From an uncultured Chloroflexota bacterium (lineage in GTDB: Bacteria > Chloroflexota > Anaerolineae > Aggregatilineales > Phototrophicaceae), in NCBI GenBank assembly GCA_937927665.1, contig CALBRY010000165.1, positions 1 to 17,223 on the forward strand: 17,223 nucleotides of DNA. The letters are read 5' to 3'. Below the pieces are notes generated by a model. It worked only from the letters and a program-made list of their open reading frames with translations, did no database searches and was not told the origin of the DNA. The position numbers and the translations under genes are program-made. Positions 6,958 to 14,936 of the stretch are shown here, one piece after another; positions within the stretch are counted from its first letter, which is position 1, and each line of letters starts with the position of its first letter.

Positions 6958-7929
6958 ATGACGACATCTGCCGCCGCTCCCGCTTCCGAGCGGCGTATTC
7001 CGGTGAGTGTTTACCTGTTCCTGCTGGCGGGCATTGCGGCGACATCGTTAGCCGCAATTTTCATTCGATTTGCACAAAGCGAAGGCGTGCCGTCACTGGT
7101 GATCGCTGCCGGACGCCTAGGTATTTCCGCGCTCATTCTGACGCCGTTCGTCTTGCGCGCACACCTGCCCGATTTACGACGACTCACGATAAGCGATTTC
7201 GTTTTGGCGGGTATTTCCGGTTCGGTGCTGGCGCTGCATTTCGCGACATGGGTTTCATCATTGGAATACACCAGCGTCTTGATCAGTACCGTTTTCGTCA
7301 CGACAGGTCCGCTGTGGGTGGCATTAATGGAGGTCGTCTTTCTGCGCGCTCGATTTCGCGGGCTTGTCTGGATCGGCTTGATTGTCGCGCTGGTCGGCGG
7401 CATGATGATCGGCATCGGCGATGTGCTGTTCGGCGGCACGCTTGAAGGCAGCGGATCAAATCCGGCGCTCGGTGCGGTGCTGGCGCTCGGCGGAGCGGTC
7501 GCCGTCGCCGCGTATCTCGTCATCGGGCGTAAGCTGCGCTCAAAAATGGCACTGATGCCGTATATCTGGCTCGTCTATTCGATCACGGCGGTTGTGCTGG
7601 TGATCTTCGTGGCATTTAGCGGGCAGTCTTTCACCGGATACAGCACCCAGAGCTATCTCTGGATCATCCTGCTGGCACTTTTCCCGCAGTTGGTCGGTCA
7701 CACATCATTCAATTATGCGCTCCGTTTCGTTCCGGCGACGATTGTGGGTATCATCACGCAAGCAGAACCGATCGCCAGCGCCATCGCCGCCATTATTTTA
7801 TTCAGCGAGATTCCCACGTGGGCGCAGGTGCTGGGAAGCATCGGTATTCTTGCCGGAGTCGCGCTGGCAAGTTATGGACAAGCACAGAAACCCATCGCAC
7901 CTGCTATCGAAGCAGCAGCAGAAACGTAA
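6958..7929 (+). CDS. EamA/DMT-family permease
   Basis: This 323-aa polytopic inner-membrane protein of the drug/metabolite transporter superfamily typically carries small metabolites or amino acids across the membrane. It has the classic two-repeat layout: EamA domain 1 at about 18-155 and domain 2 at about 170-308, around ten hydrophobic helices in all. Domain 2 ends with the typical ITQAEPIASAIAAIILFSE segment (266-284). A short charged N-terminus and an Ala/Glu-rich tail flank the core. The ATG at 6958 follows an AGAAGG ribosome binding site and gives the normal length. It is read divergently from sodA and is the first of two plus-strand genes. The substrate cannot be told from sequence; close relatives are annotated only as DMT transporters. 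Confidence 0.92.
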   Translation: MTTSAAAPASERRIPVSVYLFLLAGIAATSLAAIFIRFAQSEGVPSLVIAAGRLGISALILTPFVLRAHLPDLRRLTISDFVLAGISGSVLALHFATWVSSLEYTSVLISTVFVTTGPLWVALMEVVFLRARFRGLVWIGLIVALVGGMMIGIGDVLFGGTLEGSGSNPALGAVLALGGAVAVAAYLVIGRKLRSKMALMPYIWLVYSITAVVLVIFVAFSGQSFTGYSTQSYLWIILLALFPQLVGHTSFNYALRFVPATIVGIITQAEPIASAIAAIILFSEIPTWAQVLGSIGILAGVALASYGQAQKPIAPAIEAAAET

Positions 7930-7953
7930 ACTGGATGCGTTAGAGGTTCCAAG

Positions 7954-8922
7954 ATGAGTCACCGCGCACACTCTCCCGACTCGCAAGCGCAGTACCGGGG
8001 ATTTACAGCGCTTTTGCTTCCGGTGATCGGCGTACTGGTGATTACACTCGTGCTGATGACCGGAGCGGCGCTGTGGATCGGTCAGGTTACCCGTGCCGAA
8101 TTGATCGCGTACAAAAGCGGCACAAATGCGACCATTCTCTATCTGGTCGATGTGAACCGCCGCATCGCCCAGCCGATCTATCAAGACGCGCTCGCTTATG
8201 AGACATGGTTAGCGTGGTCACCCAACGGGGAGCGGTTGGCGTTTGTCGCGCAAACAGCGACCAGTTCCGAAATATACGTGATGAATATCGACGGAACTGA
8301 CCGGATCAATGTGACTAACGATCCGGCGCGTGAATCATTTCCCGCATGGTTAGATGATCAGCGCTTGATTTACTGGACGCTCCGCGAGGCGGGGTATCGC
8401 CGCGTGTATGTCGTTGATGTCATCACCGGAGAGGCACAGCCTTACACCGATCGTATGGTTCCGAATGCTGATTCGCGTTATTCGTGGACGCATGACGGGC
8501 TGCGCTACGCGCTGGTGACATGGCGGCACGGGCAGGAAGAAATCTATGTACGTGATATTCGGGAAAGCCAAAGCATCCGCTTGACCGATGATCCGGCGCT
8601 CGATTACAACCCGGTCTTTTCACCTGACGGGCAGCGGATCGCGTTTTGGTCAAATCGTGAAAACGGCGACATGCGCCTTTATGTGATGAATGCTGACGGA
8701 TCGAATGTTACGCCTGTGACGCCGCCCTACCCCAGCCAACATGAATACTCATGGTCGGTCACATGGTCGGCAGATGGCGCGAAGTTGGCGTTTATCGGTT
8801 TTCTTGATGGCGGCTTGGGGATGTACACCGTTAACGCGAACGGCGGAGCGATCACCCGGATTATCACGCTCGACAGCGCGCCGGGTGATCCCCCACCGAT
8901 CCTCGCATGGCGTCCTGATTAA
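7954..8922 (+). CDS. Membrane-anchored TolB-like (PD40) beta-propeller protein
   Basis: This 322-aa protein has a cytoplasmic N-terminus of about 17 residues, one membrane helix at 18-43 (LLLPVIGVLVITLVLMTGAA) and an outside domain of PD40/TolB-type blades. Blade motifs recur: WSPNGERLAF, EIYVMNIDGTD, FSPDGQRIAFWSN, LYVMNADGSN, WSADGAKLAF and MYTVNANGG. About five blades are recognisable, so a six-bladed propeller is likely. The family serves as a protein- or ligand-binding scaffold and no catalytic residues are apparent. It starts 24 bp after the permease stop with a GAGG site upstream, so the two are probably co-transcribed. A functional link is not proven. Its TAA overlaps the stop codon of the convergent binding-protein gene by 4 bp. 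Confidence 0.85.
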   Translation: MSHRAHSPDSQAQYRGFTALLLPVIGVLVITLVLMTGAALWIGQVTRAELIAYKSGTNATILYLVDVNRRIAQPIYQDALAYETWLAWSPNGERLAFVAQTATSSEIYVMNIDGTDRINVTNDPARESFPAWLDDQRLIYWTLREAGYRRVYVVDVITGEAQPYTDRMVPNADSRYSWTHDGLRYALVTWRHGQEEIYVRDIRESQSIRLTDDPALDYNPVFSPDGQRIAFWSNRENGDMRLYVMNADGSNVTPVTPPYPSQHEYSWSVTWSADGAKLAFIGFLDGGLGMYTVNANGGAITRIITLDSAPGDPPPILAWRPD

Positions 8923-10682
8923 CGCCTGTCGAGGTCAAAGCCGAGATAATCGCTCGGACCTGCCCATATTTCCCAGCGCGGAATATCGCCCGGCAGCATG
9001 ACCGGGCTTAAAAAGCTGTTGAGCGTGCCATCGCGTGCGATTTCTTGCAGCGTGTATTCGACCAACAGCCGGAAATCAATATCGTTGCGCGGAACTGCCA
9101 TCGCGACAAAATCGCGGCTGTGCCAGATTGGTATGCCGTCAGCCGTTGCCGTCAATTCGAGGACATCCGGGTTCTGCTGCACATGCGGGATCAAGCGCAG
9201 ACTATCGCCAAATACCGCATCGTAGTTGTTATCGACCAGCATCCCATAGGCGGCGTCCTGCTCACGTCCGATCGTGTAGTAATCTTCGATGCGGGCATTC
9301 GCGGCAGAGGCAAGCCCTGCGACCACATCACGCGCAGCCGAATCATCCGCAAACGTGCCGATCCACTTCCCACGCAGGTCAACCACGCCGCTGATGTTCG
9401 CGCTCGATTCGACCATCAGGCGGTAGCCGTGTACCAGATAATGCCCGGTGTAATCCACCCGTGACGCCTGACTCCAATCAGGATCGACACCGACTGCCAG
9501 ATCAGCCGCGCCGCTGGCAACCAGATCGATCGGGTTCTGTCCGTTGTCGTCCAAGTCGATCACACTCACCTGCCAGCGTTCCGCCATCGCGTTGACGATC
9601 AAACGGTTGAGTTGATCGAGCCGCCGCTGACTTTCCGGTGCATCTTCCGGTAACGAGGTCAATCCGGCAACCCGAAGCTGACGATCACCCTGCAAGATTG
9701 GCACGACATACGATGGGATCGGGACATCAGAGCCGAACTGCTCCAACTGCGGCGCGTCACTGCCTACGTTGTCCCAGATGATGAACTGACTATCCGGGTA
9801 GTTTACGCCGCCGAAAATTCCCTTGTGAATCTGGTTTAGTTGATCATTTAGCCACAAATACTGAAGCGTGCGATCTACGGCGTTTCGCAGATTGACATCC
9901 TGCCGCTGCATGGCGATCGCGTAATATTCAGGCTGTACAGGTTCGGCAACGATACGCCCATCGGTCGGCTGTATGATATAGCGCGAAAGCCGAATCCGGT
10001 CGCTTACAACGCCGTCGATTTCGTTGGCACGCAGCGCCCCAACCGCTTGATCCAGCGTGTAGAATGCGCGGACGTTCACGTTATATCCGGCGCGGCTGAT
10101 CCAATCGCGCACGGCTTGTTCGCCGCGTGTGCCGACGACCACACCAACGATGCGATCGGTCATGTGCGCCAGAATTGTCGCGCCGTCGCCATCCCGTACA
10201 AGGATGGACTGATCGCCGGGATAATAGGCTTGGCTGAACTCAACCCGCGAATCGAGATCGCGCATATGCGGCTGTGCCGCGATCAGCAGATCGATTTGAC
10301 CGGATGTGACGAGATCGATTCCGGTTTGGCGCGTGACCTGAATACCTTCAAGCTGTACGCCCCACGTTTCCGCGATTGCGCGTGCAAGGTCTGCATCAAA
10401 ACCGACGACATCGCAGCATCGCGCGCCTAATTCGCCAAAAAACGGCTCATTAAACAAAATACCGACGCGAACTTTGCCATCCCGGATGATGCGCGCGACG
10501 CCGCTTTCTGAAGGCAGCATGTCGATCACCGAGGCTTCGGAGGCGGGAACCAGCGTCGGTGGTACGAGCGTCGGAACAGGTTCACCCTGCTGTGATGGAA
10601 CTGCTGCCGTCGCCAGCGGAATCAGGAGAATCAGCAGCACGATCAGGAATGCGCCGAGGCGCGTATTAACGGTTCGTGTCAT
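8919..10682 (-). CDS. Secreted tandem solute-binding protein (two type-3 SBP domains)
   Basis: This 587-aa protein begins with a signal peptide (AFLIVLLILLIPLATAA, about 11-27) and a Pro-rich spacer. Two type-3 (amino-acid-binding-like) extracellular domains follow, at about 70-292 and 335-560. Domain 1 shows KVRVGILFNEPFF, VGFDADLARAIAETWG and SGQIDLLIAA. Domain 2 shows QLRVAGLTSLP, ASGAADLAVGVDP, GKWIGTFADDSAARD and NNYDAVFGDS. Such domains bind amino acids or related polar ligands. No ABC permease or ATPase gene lies nearby, so a sensory or scavenging role is possible. There is no lipobox Cys at the signal cleavage site. The ATG at 10682 is preferred because GGAAG is 4 nt upstream; the adjacent ATG at 10685 is an alternative. 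Either start lies inside the nadD 3' end, which implies translational coupling. Confidence 0.88.
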   Translation of the reverse strand: MTRTVNTRLGAFLIVLLILLIPLATAAVPSQQGEPVPTLVPPTLVPASEASVIDMLPSESGVARIIRDGKVRVGILFNEPFFGELGARCCDVVGFDADLARAIAETWGVQLEGIQVTRQTGIDLVTSGQIDLLIAAQPHMRDLDSRVEFSQAYYPGDQSILVRDGDGATILAHMTDRIVGVVVGTRGEQAVRDWISRAGYNVNVRAFYTLDQAVGALRANEIDGVVSDRIRLSRYIIQPTDGRIVAEPVQPEYYAIAMQRQDVNLRNAVDRTLQYLWLNDQLNQIHKGIFGGVNYPDSQFIIWDNVGSDAPQLEQFGSDVPIPSYVVPILQGDRQLRVAGLTSLPEDAPESQRRLDQLNRLIVNAMAERWQVSVIDLDDNGQNPIDLVASGAADLAVGVDPDWSQASRVDYTGHYLVHGYRLMVESSANISGVVDLRGKWIGTFADDSAARDVVAGLASAANARIEDYYTIGREQDAAYGMLVDNNYDAVFGDSLRLIPHVQQNPDVLELTATADGIPIWHSRDFVAMAVPRNDIDFRLLVEYTLQEIARDGTLNSFLSPVMLPGDIPRWEIWAGPSDYLGFDLDRR

Positions 10683-11286
10683 CATACTTCCGATATAACT
10701 GATGTTCGTGGATATACGCCAGCACACGCTCCGGCGTCATGTAGCGGATACTTCTCCCGCTCTGCAAACGCGCGACAATCCCGGTTGACGAGAACCCCAG
10801 CAGGGGATCGTCAAGGATGGTCACACGTTCGGCAATGCCGGGGAGGATATGCTCATGCATCGACGGGGAAACAGGCTCCATGTTCGGACGCTGCAAAACC
10901 AGCAACCGACAGCATTGGATCAATTCGGCGGGGCGATTCCACTTCGGTAAATCACGAAGCGAATCGCCGCCCATCACGAAGTAAATTTCTTTGTCCGGGT
11001 TTGCTTGCTGAACAATCGCCACTGTATCGACCGTATAATGCGGTCCCGGTCGATCGACATCCACCCGTGACAACACAAAACGATTGTTGCCTTCAATCGC
11101 CAATTCAACCATGTTCAAACGATGTTCAACAGGCGTGCGGACATCATTGAGCTTGTGCGGAGGTGTCGCCGCTGGAACGAACAGGACGCGCTCCAGATCG
11201 AGCGCTTCAGCCGCGTACTCCGCGAGCACTAGATGCCCAATGTGAGGCGGATCGAAAGTGCCGCCGAGAATGCCGATTCGTCCCAT
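10666..11286 (-). CDS. nadD: Nicotinate-nucleotide adenylyltransferase
   Basis: This 206-aa cytoplasmic enzyme joins ATP and nicotinate mononucleotide to give deamido-NAD, the next-to-last step of NAD synthesis. The nucleotidyltransferase motif GGTFDPPHIGH is at 8-18 (the two His bind phosphate). FVPAATPPHK at 36-45 and FVMGGDSL at 103-110 are typical of NadD. The C-terminal SSTGIVARL (166-174) corresponds to the family ISSTxIR motif. The length is normal. It starts 30 bp after obgE, an arrangement widespread in Gram-positives and Chloroflexota. Its 3' end overlaps the start of the tandem binding protein by about 17 bp. The ribosome binding site is weak (AGGCAGG adjoining the ATG). Confidence 0.96.
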   Translation of the reverse strand: MGRIGILGGTFDPPHIGHLVLAEYAAEALDLERVLFVPAATPPHKLNDVRTPVEHRLNMVELAIEGNNRFVLSRVDVDRPGPHYTVDTVAIVQQANPDKEIYFVMGGDSLRDLPKWNRPAELIQCCRLLVLQRPNMEPVSPSMHEHILPGIAERVTILDDPLLGFSSTGIVARLQSGRSIRYMTPERVLAYIHEHQLYRKYDDTNR

Positions 11287-11316
11287 ACCTGCCTGTACCT
11301 ATTCGATGCGTGCGCG

Positions 11317-12576
11317 CTAATCCGACCACTCAAGTTCGTGATCGCCAATAAACACGGTATCGCCCTCTTGCACCCCTGCCGATTTCAGCGCGGAAGTCAC
11401 GCCGAGCGTTTCCAGCAGGTGATGAAAGCGAATAACCGCTTCTTCGTAATCCCAATAGGTCATATTCGCAGCGCGTTCGACCTTCTTACCGCTCACGCGG
11501 AAAGCACCCGATTCTTCGCGTGTCACATCGAAGCCCATATCCTCCTCGCGGAGTTCGTACACGGGCATCTCGTCCACAAACGGCGTTTCTTCGGGCAGTG
11601 TCGCATGCATTGCGAACATCTTCTGAATCAGCGGGGTGACATTCTGCTGCGTTGCCGCACTGATCGCCAGCGCTTCGACTCCGCGCGCGGCGAGTTCGGC
11701 ACGAATTTGCTCCCACTTTTCGGCGGCTTCCGGTATATCCATTTTGTTCAGCACGACGATCTGAGGCTTATTGCCCAGTTTGTCATCGTAAAGCGCTAAT
11801 TCCTGATTGATCTGGTTATAGTCCGCGACCGGATCATCATTCGCGCCGTTGAGCAAATGAATCAACATCCGCGTCCGCTGCACATGCCGTAAAAAGCTGT
11901 GACCCAGCCCGACGCCCAGATGCGCGCCTTCGACCAGACCGGGAATATCCGCGACAACCATATCGTGATTATCGTAGATCACGACGCCGAGATTCGGCTC
12001 GAGGGTTGTGAACGGATAATCGGCAATTTTCGGCTTTGCGTTGCTGATCACGCTGAGCAGAGTCGATTTTCCGGCATTCGGCACACCGACGATCCCCACG
12101 TCCGCGATCAGGCGCAGTTCGAGCAGCAGCCATTTTTCTTCGCCCGGTTCGCCTTTTTCGGCAACACGCGGCGCTTGATTACGCGATGACGAGAAATGCC
12201 AGTTTCCACGCCCGCCCCGTCCGCCTTTGACAACGACGGCTTCATCACCCGGCTTGACGAGATCAGCGAGGATCAAGCCCGTTTCTGCATCTTTGACAAC
12301 AGTCCCCGGCGGCACAGGCACGATCACTGCTTCGGCGCTGCGCCCTGTTTTGGTGGCGCTTCCGCCGCGATCGCCGACTTCCGCCTTGAAATGCACTTTT
12401 CGACCGAACGGCGAAAGCGAATTCAGCGTCGGCTCAACTCTGAGTACGACATCGCCACCGCGCCCGCCATCACCGCCCGCTGGTCCACCGTGCGGAACAT
12501 ACTTCTCGCGGCGGAAGGCGACAACACCGTCACCGCCATCTCCGCTGCGTACATAAATCTTGACTTGGTCAATCAT
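11317..12576 (-). CDS. obgE: GTPase Obg/CgtA with OCT domain
   Basis: This 419-aa essential GTPase is linked to late 50S ribosome assembly and the stringent response. The glycine-rich Obg domain (about 1-157) has GGDGGRGGDV and GGRGGRGN. The G domain shows Walker A GVPNAGKST (164-172), a DxxG motif in ADIPGLVEGAHLGVGLGH and NKMDI for guanine recognition. The C-terminal OCT domain (FRVSGKKVERAANMTYWDYEEAV and onward), present in Gram-positive, Chloroflexota and Deinococcus-Thermus proteins, ends the protein. The ATG at 12576 (MIDQVKIYV) is chosen because it matches the conserved Obg N-terminus; a longer reading from 12636 adds 20 unrelated residues and overlaps the upstream gene. It starts 11 bp after the SDR stop with no visible Shine-Dalgarno site, so coupling to upstream translation is likely. 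Confidence 0.97.
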   Translation of the reverse strand: MIDQVKIYVRSGDGGDGVVAFRREKYVPHGGPAGGDGGRGGDVVLRVEPTLNSLSPFGRKVHFKAEVGDRGGSATKTGRSAEAVIVPVPPGTVVKDAETGLILADLVKPGDEAVVVKGGRGGRGNWHFSSSRNQAPRVAEKGEPGEEKWLLLELRLIADVGIVGVPNAGKSTLLSVISNAKPKIADYPFTTLEPNLGVVIYDNHDMVVADIPGLVEGAHLGVGLGHSFLRHVQRTRMLIHLLNGANDDPVADYNQINQELALYDDKLGNKPQIVVLNKMDIPEAAEKWEQIRAELAARGVEALAISAATQQNVTPLIQKMFAMHATLPEETPFVDEMPVYELREEDMGFDVTREESGAFRVSGKKVERAANMTYWDYEEAVIRFHHLLETLGVTSALKSAGVQEGDTVFIGDHELEWSD

Positions 12577-12587
12577 GGGTTGTACCG

Positions 12588-13595
12588 CTAACACTCCACA
12601 CCGGGGATCAGCTCCGGTTGCCCGGCGCGATACCATGCTATCGTTCTGCGCGCTCCTTCTTCAAACGGCGTCGGCACAAATGCAAGTTCACGCCGCGCCT
12701 TTTCATTAGAAACGCGCCAATCATTATACACATAGGAACGCATATTGAGCGGGTAGAATGGTTCGCGCTGTGTGATCTTGCTCATCGCGGTCAGCACACG
12801 CGCGGAAAATACGCCTAACCACCCCGGCAGCGGAAAACGGGGAAACCACAATTTCGCCTCACGCGTGACGACATCAAACACCTGCTTATGTGTGAGCGGG
12901 TCATCGCAGATGTTGTAAATTTCGCCCAGCGTTCCTCTATTGAACGCCGCTATGATCGCGTCCGCCACATCGGGAACATACGCGGGAAACGTGATCAGCC
13001 GCCCCCCGTTGATCTGCATGATCAAGCCGCGCATCGGATCGCGGAAGAATAGGCGATTGAATGCGTAACTGCCCAGTTCGCCGTAAAACGCACCGGGGCG
13101 CAGCACGATGACAGGCGCTTCGCCGTGTTGGCATGCCGAAAGCGCGAGAGTTTCGGCTTGGAGTTTTGTTTTCTGGTAAATATCCACCGGATGCGGCGGA
13201 TGCGTTTCGTCAATGACGCGGGACGGTTCAGGGTCGCCAATCACCGCGATGGACGAGATATGCACGATGCGCTCAACCGATGATCCGCGCACCGCTTCGA
13301 GCAGATGGCGTGTTCCGGCGACATTTGTCCGCTCAAAAGCATCATCGTCGCCCCAGAAGCGGAAAAACCCGGCGGCATGGATGACATAACGACAGCCCTG
13401 CACCCCTTTACGGACTGCATCCGCGTCGTTGATGTCTCCCTGCACAATTTGAAGATTCGGGTAGTTTGCCAGCCACGGATGCGCGTCCGCATGCCGTGTG
13501 AGAATATGCACAGCATATCCTTTACGGCAAAGGCGCGGGATCAAGTGACGACCGAGGAATCCGGTGCCGCCCGTGACGAAAACGGAATCGGTCAT
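12588..13595 (-). CDS. Extended SDR NAD(P)-dependent epimerase/reductase
   Basis: This 335-aa cytoplasmic oxidoreductase belongs to the extended short-chain dehydrogenase family. The Rossmann nucleotide motif TGGTGFLGRHL is at 8-18, an acidic GDIND turn at 53-57, HAAG at 73-76, the Ser of HISSIAVIG at 112-120, and the catalytic YQKTK (Tyr140, Lys144). It resembles dihydroflavonol-4-reductase-like or NAD-dependent epimerase proteins. A nucleotide-sugar or isoprenoid-type substrate is possible but cannot be fixed. The C-terminal substrate domain ends normally. It begins 12 bp after the 185-aa hypothetical gene and ends 11 bp before obgE, so it belongs to that operon. No clear ribosome binding site precedes the ATG. 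Confidence 0.92.
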   Translation of the reverse strand: MTDSVFVTGGTGFLGRHLIPRLCRKGYAVHILTRHADAHPWLANYPNLQIVQGDINDADAVRKGVQGCRYVIHAAGFFRFWGDDDAFERTNVAGTRHLLEAVRGSSVERIVHISSIAVIGDPEPSRVIDETHPPHPVDIYQKTKLQAETLALSACQHGEAPVIVLRPGAFYGELGSYAFNRLFFRDPMRGLIMQINGGRLITFPAYVPDVADAIIAAFNRGTLGEIYNICDDPLTHKQVFDVVTREAKLWFPRFPLPGWLGVFSARVLTAMSKITQREPFYPLNMRSYVYNDWRVSNEKARRELAFVPTPFEEGARRTIAWYRAGQPELIPGVEC

Positions 13596-13607
13596 CAGGA
13601 GGCGCGG

Positions 13608-14165
13608 CTAGTGATCGCGTCCAATATGGCGCGCAGATCCACTAAACGGCGGATGAATGGGCTGGAATTGGCTGTTCCAGTGAATAGGGAGTTCCTGCAC
13701 GAACGCGTTGATCTTCCAACGCTGGTCGCGCAAGTCATAGCGCATAAGGTACACGACCGCTGTATCGCCGAGGTCTTGGGTGTTAATTCGATCCATTGTG
13801 CGCGGGTCATACGTCGCCATTCGCCGCCCGGTCTGATAATCAATCAGATGGCAGTAGCCGCCGCTGGGCGCAAAATATCGCGCTTCTACGCGGTGATCGC
13901 AGCGAAGAATGCCAATCGCACGCGGAGTTTTTTTCTGTTCCATCAGGAGATCATAGCAGCGCTGCCAGTACACTCCGCTCATGTACAGCGGCGCCATTGC
14001 CCACAACCGAGCCGAACGGCTCAGATTGGCATTTTGCATCCATTCCACGGACTCGAGATAGTGGGTACGCACTTGTACCACAACGTCTTCAGGCGCAAAC
14101 CACTCCGATTCTACGCGACGCATCCGATCTAACCAAGGCATTGAGCCGGGGCTGTCATATGTCAT
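13608..14165 (-). CDS. Conserved-looking hypothetical protein, 185 aa
   Basis: I do not recognise this protein. It is soluble, with no signal peptide or membrane segment, and rich in Trp, Tyr, Arg and Met. The N-terminal half is helical in pattern (LWAMAPLYMSGVYWQRCYDLL). The C-terminal half alternates like beta-strands (DTAVVYLMRYDLRDQRWKINAFVQELP), vaguely recalling NTF2-like/SnoaL folds; this is only an impression. The ATG at 14165 (MTYDSPGS) has GAGGGAAAG upstream; a GTG at 14183 would add six residues. It lies 62 bp after the 216-aa unknown gene and 12 bp before the SDR gene, within the operon. Both strands are open over long stretches here, but minus-strand spacing, ribosome binding site and operon position favour this reading. 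Confidence 0.75.
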   Translation of the reverse strand: MTYDSPGSMPWLDRMRRVESEWFAPEDVVVQVRTHYLESVEWMQNANLSRSARLWAMAPLYMSGVYWQRCYDLLMEQKKTPRAIGILRCDHRVEARYFAPSGGYCHLIDYQTGRRMATYDPRTMDRINTQDLGDTAVVYLMRYDLRDQRWKINAFVQELPIHWNSQFQPIHPPFSGSARHIGRDH

Positions 14166-14227
14166 GATGCTTTCCCTCAACACGTGTCATGACTCTACCA
14201 GCGCCCGTCTCAAAAGGCAACGCTGTC

Positions 14228-14878
14228 TTAACCGTCTTGAGGTGGATCGTCTGACTTTGATTCGCGTTTTGCGTCCTGTTCCGCGATCAGTGCGTCAAGG
14301 TCGATCACAGCGTCGGATTGACGATTATTCGCCGCCGCCGAGAATGTTGGCTCGTGGGCAAATGCAATCGAACTGCTGTTCAGCAGCGGCACCTGCTCGA
14401 CAATCATTTGCAGTGCATTTTCGGCAACTTCTAACGTCGGAAACAGCAATCCGTCTTCGCCCGTGATCGCAATGATCTGATCGCGGTCATGCGCTTCCGC
14501 CCCCGACTCACCCAAGCCCGAACTTACCAGCGCGGCGCGCACATCGTCGAGCTTTTCGACCGGGAGCGTTGTATTTAGGTAATAGTAACGGGGCATCGCG
14601 GACTCTTTTGTGTTGAGTCCGTCAAAGCGTCCGCCTTCGGGAAGTGCGTACAGCCAGATGTATTGTCGATTGTAGTGTTCGATAATCTGAATTTCCGCCA
14701 GCCTGTCCAATTCATAATCGCTAAGGCGGCGACCAAAATGATTCGGGTTGTATTCGCGATAGCGTCCGGTGGTGATTTCCTGTACGCGGTTCTCCGACCA
14801 CTGAACGACGATTTCCCCGTCATCCATCGCAAACACTTGATAGCGAGGAACTGGCGCGCTGCTCTTTGGCTGCTTCAT
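14228..14878 (-). CDS. Hypothetical protein, 216 aa, with acidic C-terminal tail
   Basis: I do not recognise this protein. Residues 11-95 have alternating hydrophobic stretches with a central motif GRYREYNPNHFGRRLSDYELDRL cut here to its key parts: an EYNPNHFGRR loop followed by an amphipathic helix. Residues 100-170 (YYYLNTTLPVEKLDDVRAAL, then LLFPTLEVAENALQMIVEQ) look like an alpha/beta, possibly ferredoxin-like, unit. The last 40 residues are charged and probably disordered (ends DDPPQDG). There is no signal peptide or membrane helix. The ATG at 14878 has AGGA about 9 nt upstream. It follows the AAA+ ATPase by 58 bp across a terminator-like hairpin and may head the downstream operon. Its function is unknown; nearness to the ATPase suggests a linked role. 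Confidence 0.72.
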   Translation of the reverse strand: MKQPKSSAPVPRYQVFAMDDGEIVVQWSENRVQEITTGRYREYNPNHFGRRLSDYELDRLAEIQIIEHYNRQYIWLYALPEGGRFDGLNTKESAMPRYYYLNTTLPVEKLDDVRAALVSSGLGESGAEAHDRDQIIAITGEDGLLFPTLEVAENALQMIVEQVPLLNSSSIAFAHEPTFSAAANNRQSDAVIDLDALIAEQDAKRESKSDDPPQDG

Positions 14879-14896
14879 ATGCGGTGATCCTGTAGT

Positions 14897-14925
14897 AAAG
14901 GGGCAGTCGATCGACTCCCCCTTTA
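14897..14925 (-). terminator. Terminator-like hairpin after the AAA+ ATPase gene
   Basis: AAAGGGG-CAGTCG (14897-14909) pairs with CGACTCCCCCTTT (14912-14924) at 12 of 13 positions. The central GTCGATCGAC is a perfect palindrome. Minus-strand transcripts leave the stem into only a short T run (CTTTACT), so termination may be partial. That would allow some read-through into the two hypothetical genes and the obgE operon. Confidence 0.6.
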
Positions 14926-14936
14926 TACACCGCGTT

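Noticed and set aside
12196..12591. Plus-strand frame opposite the N-terminus of obgE
   Set aside because: It is fully antisense to the conserved Obg domain and lacks motifs.
13305..14132. 275-codon plus-strand frame opposite the SDR and 185-aa genes
   Set aside because: It spans two minus-strand genes, one with clear SDR catalytic motifs; it is explained by codon bias on the opposite strand.
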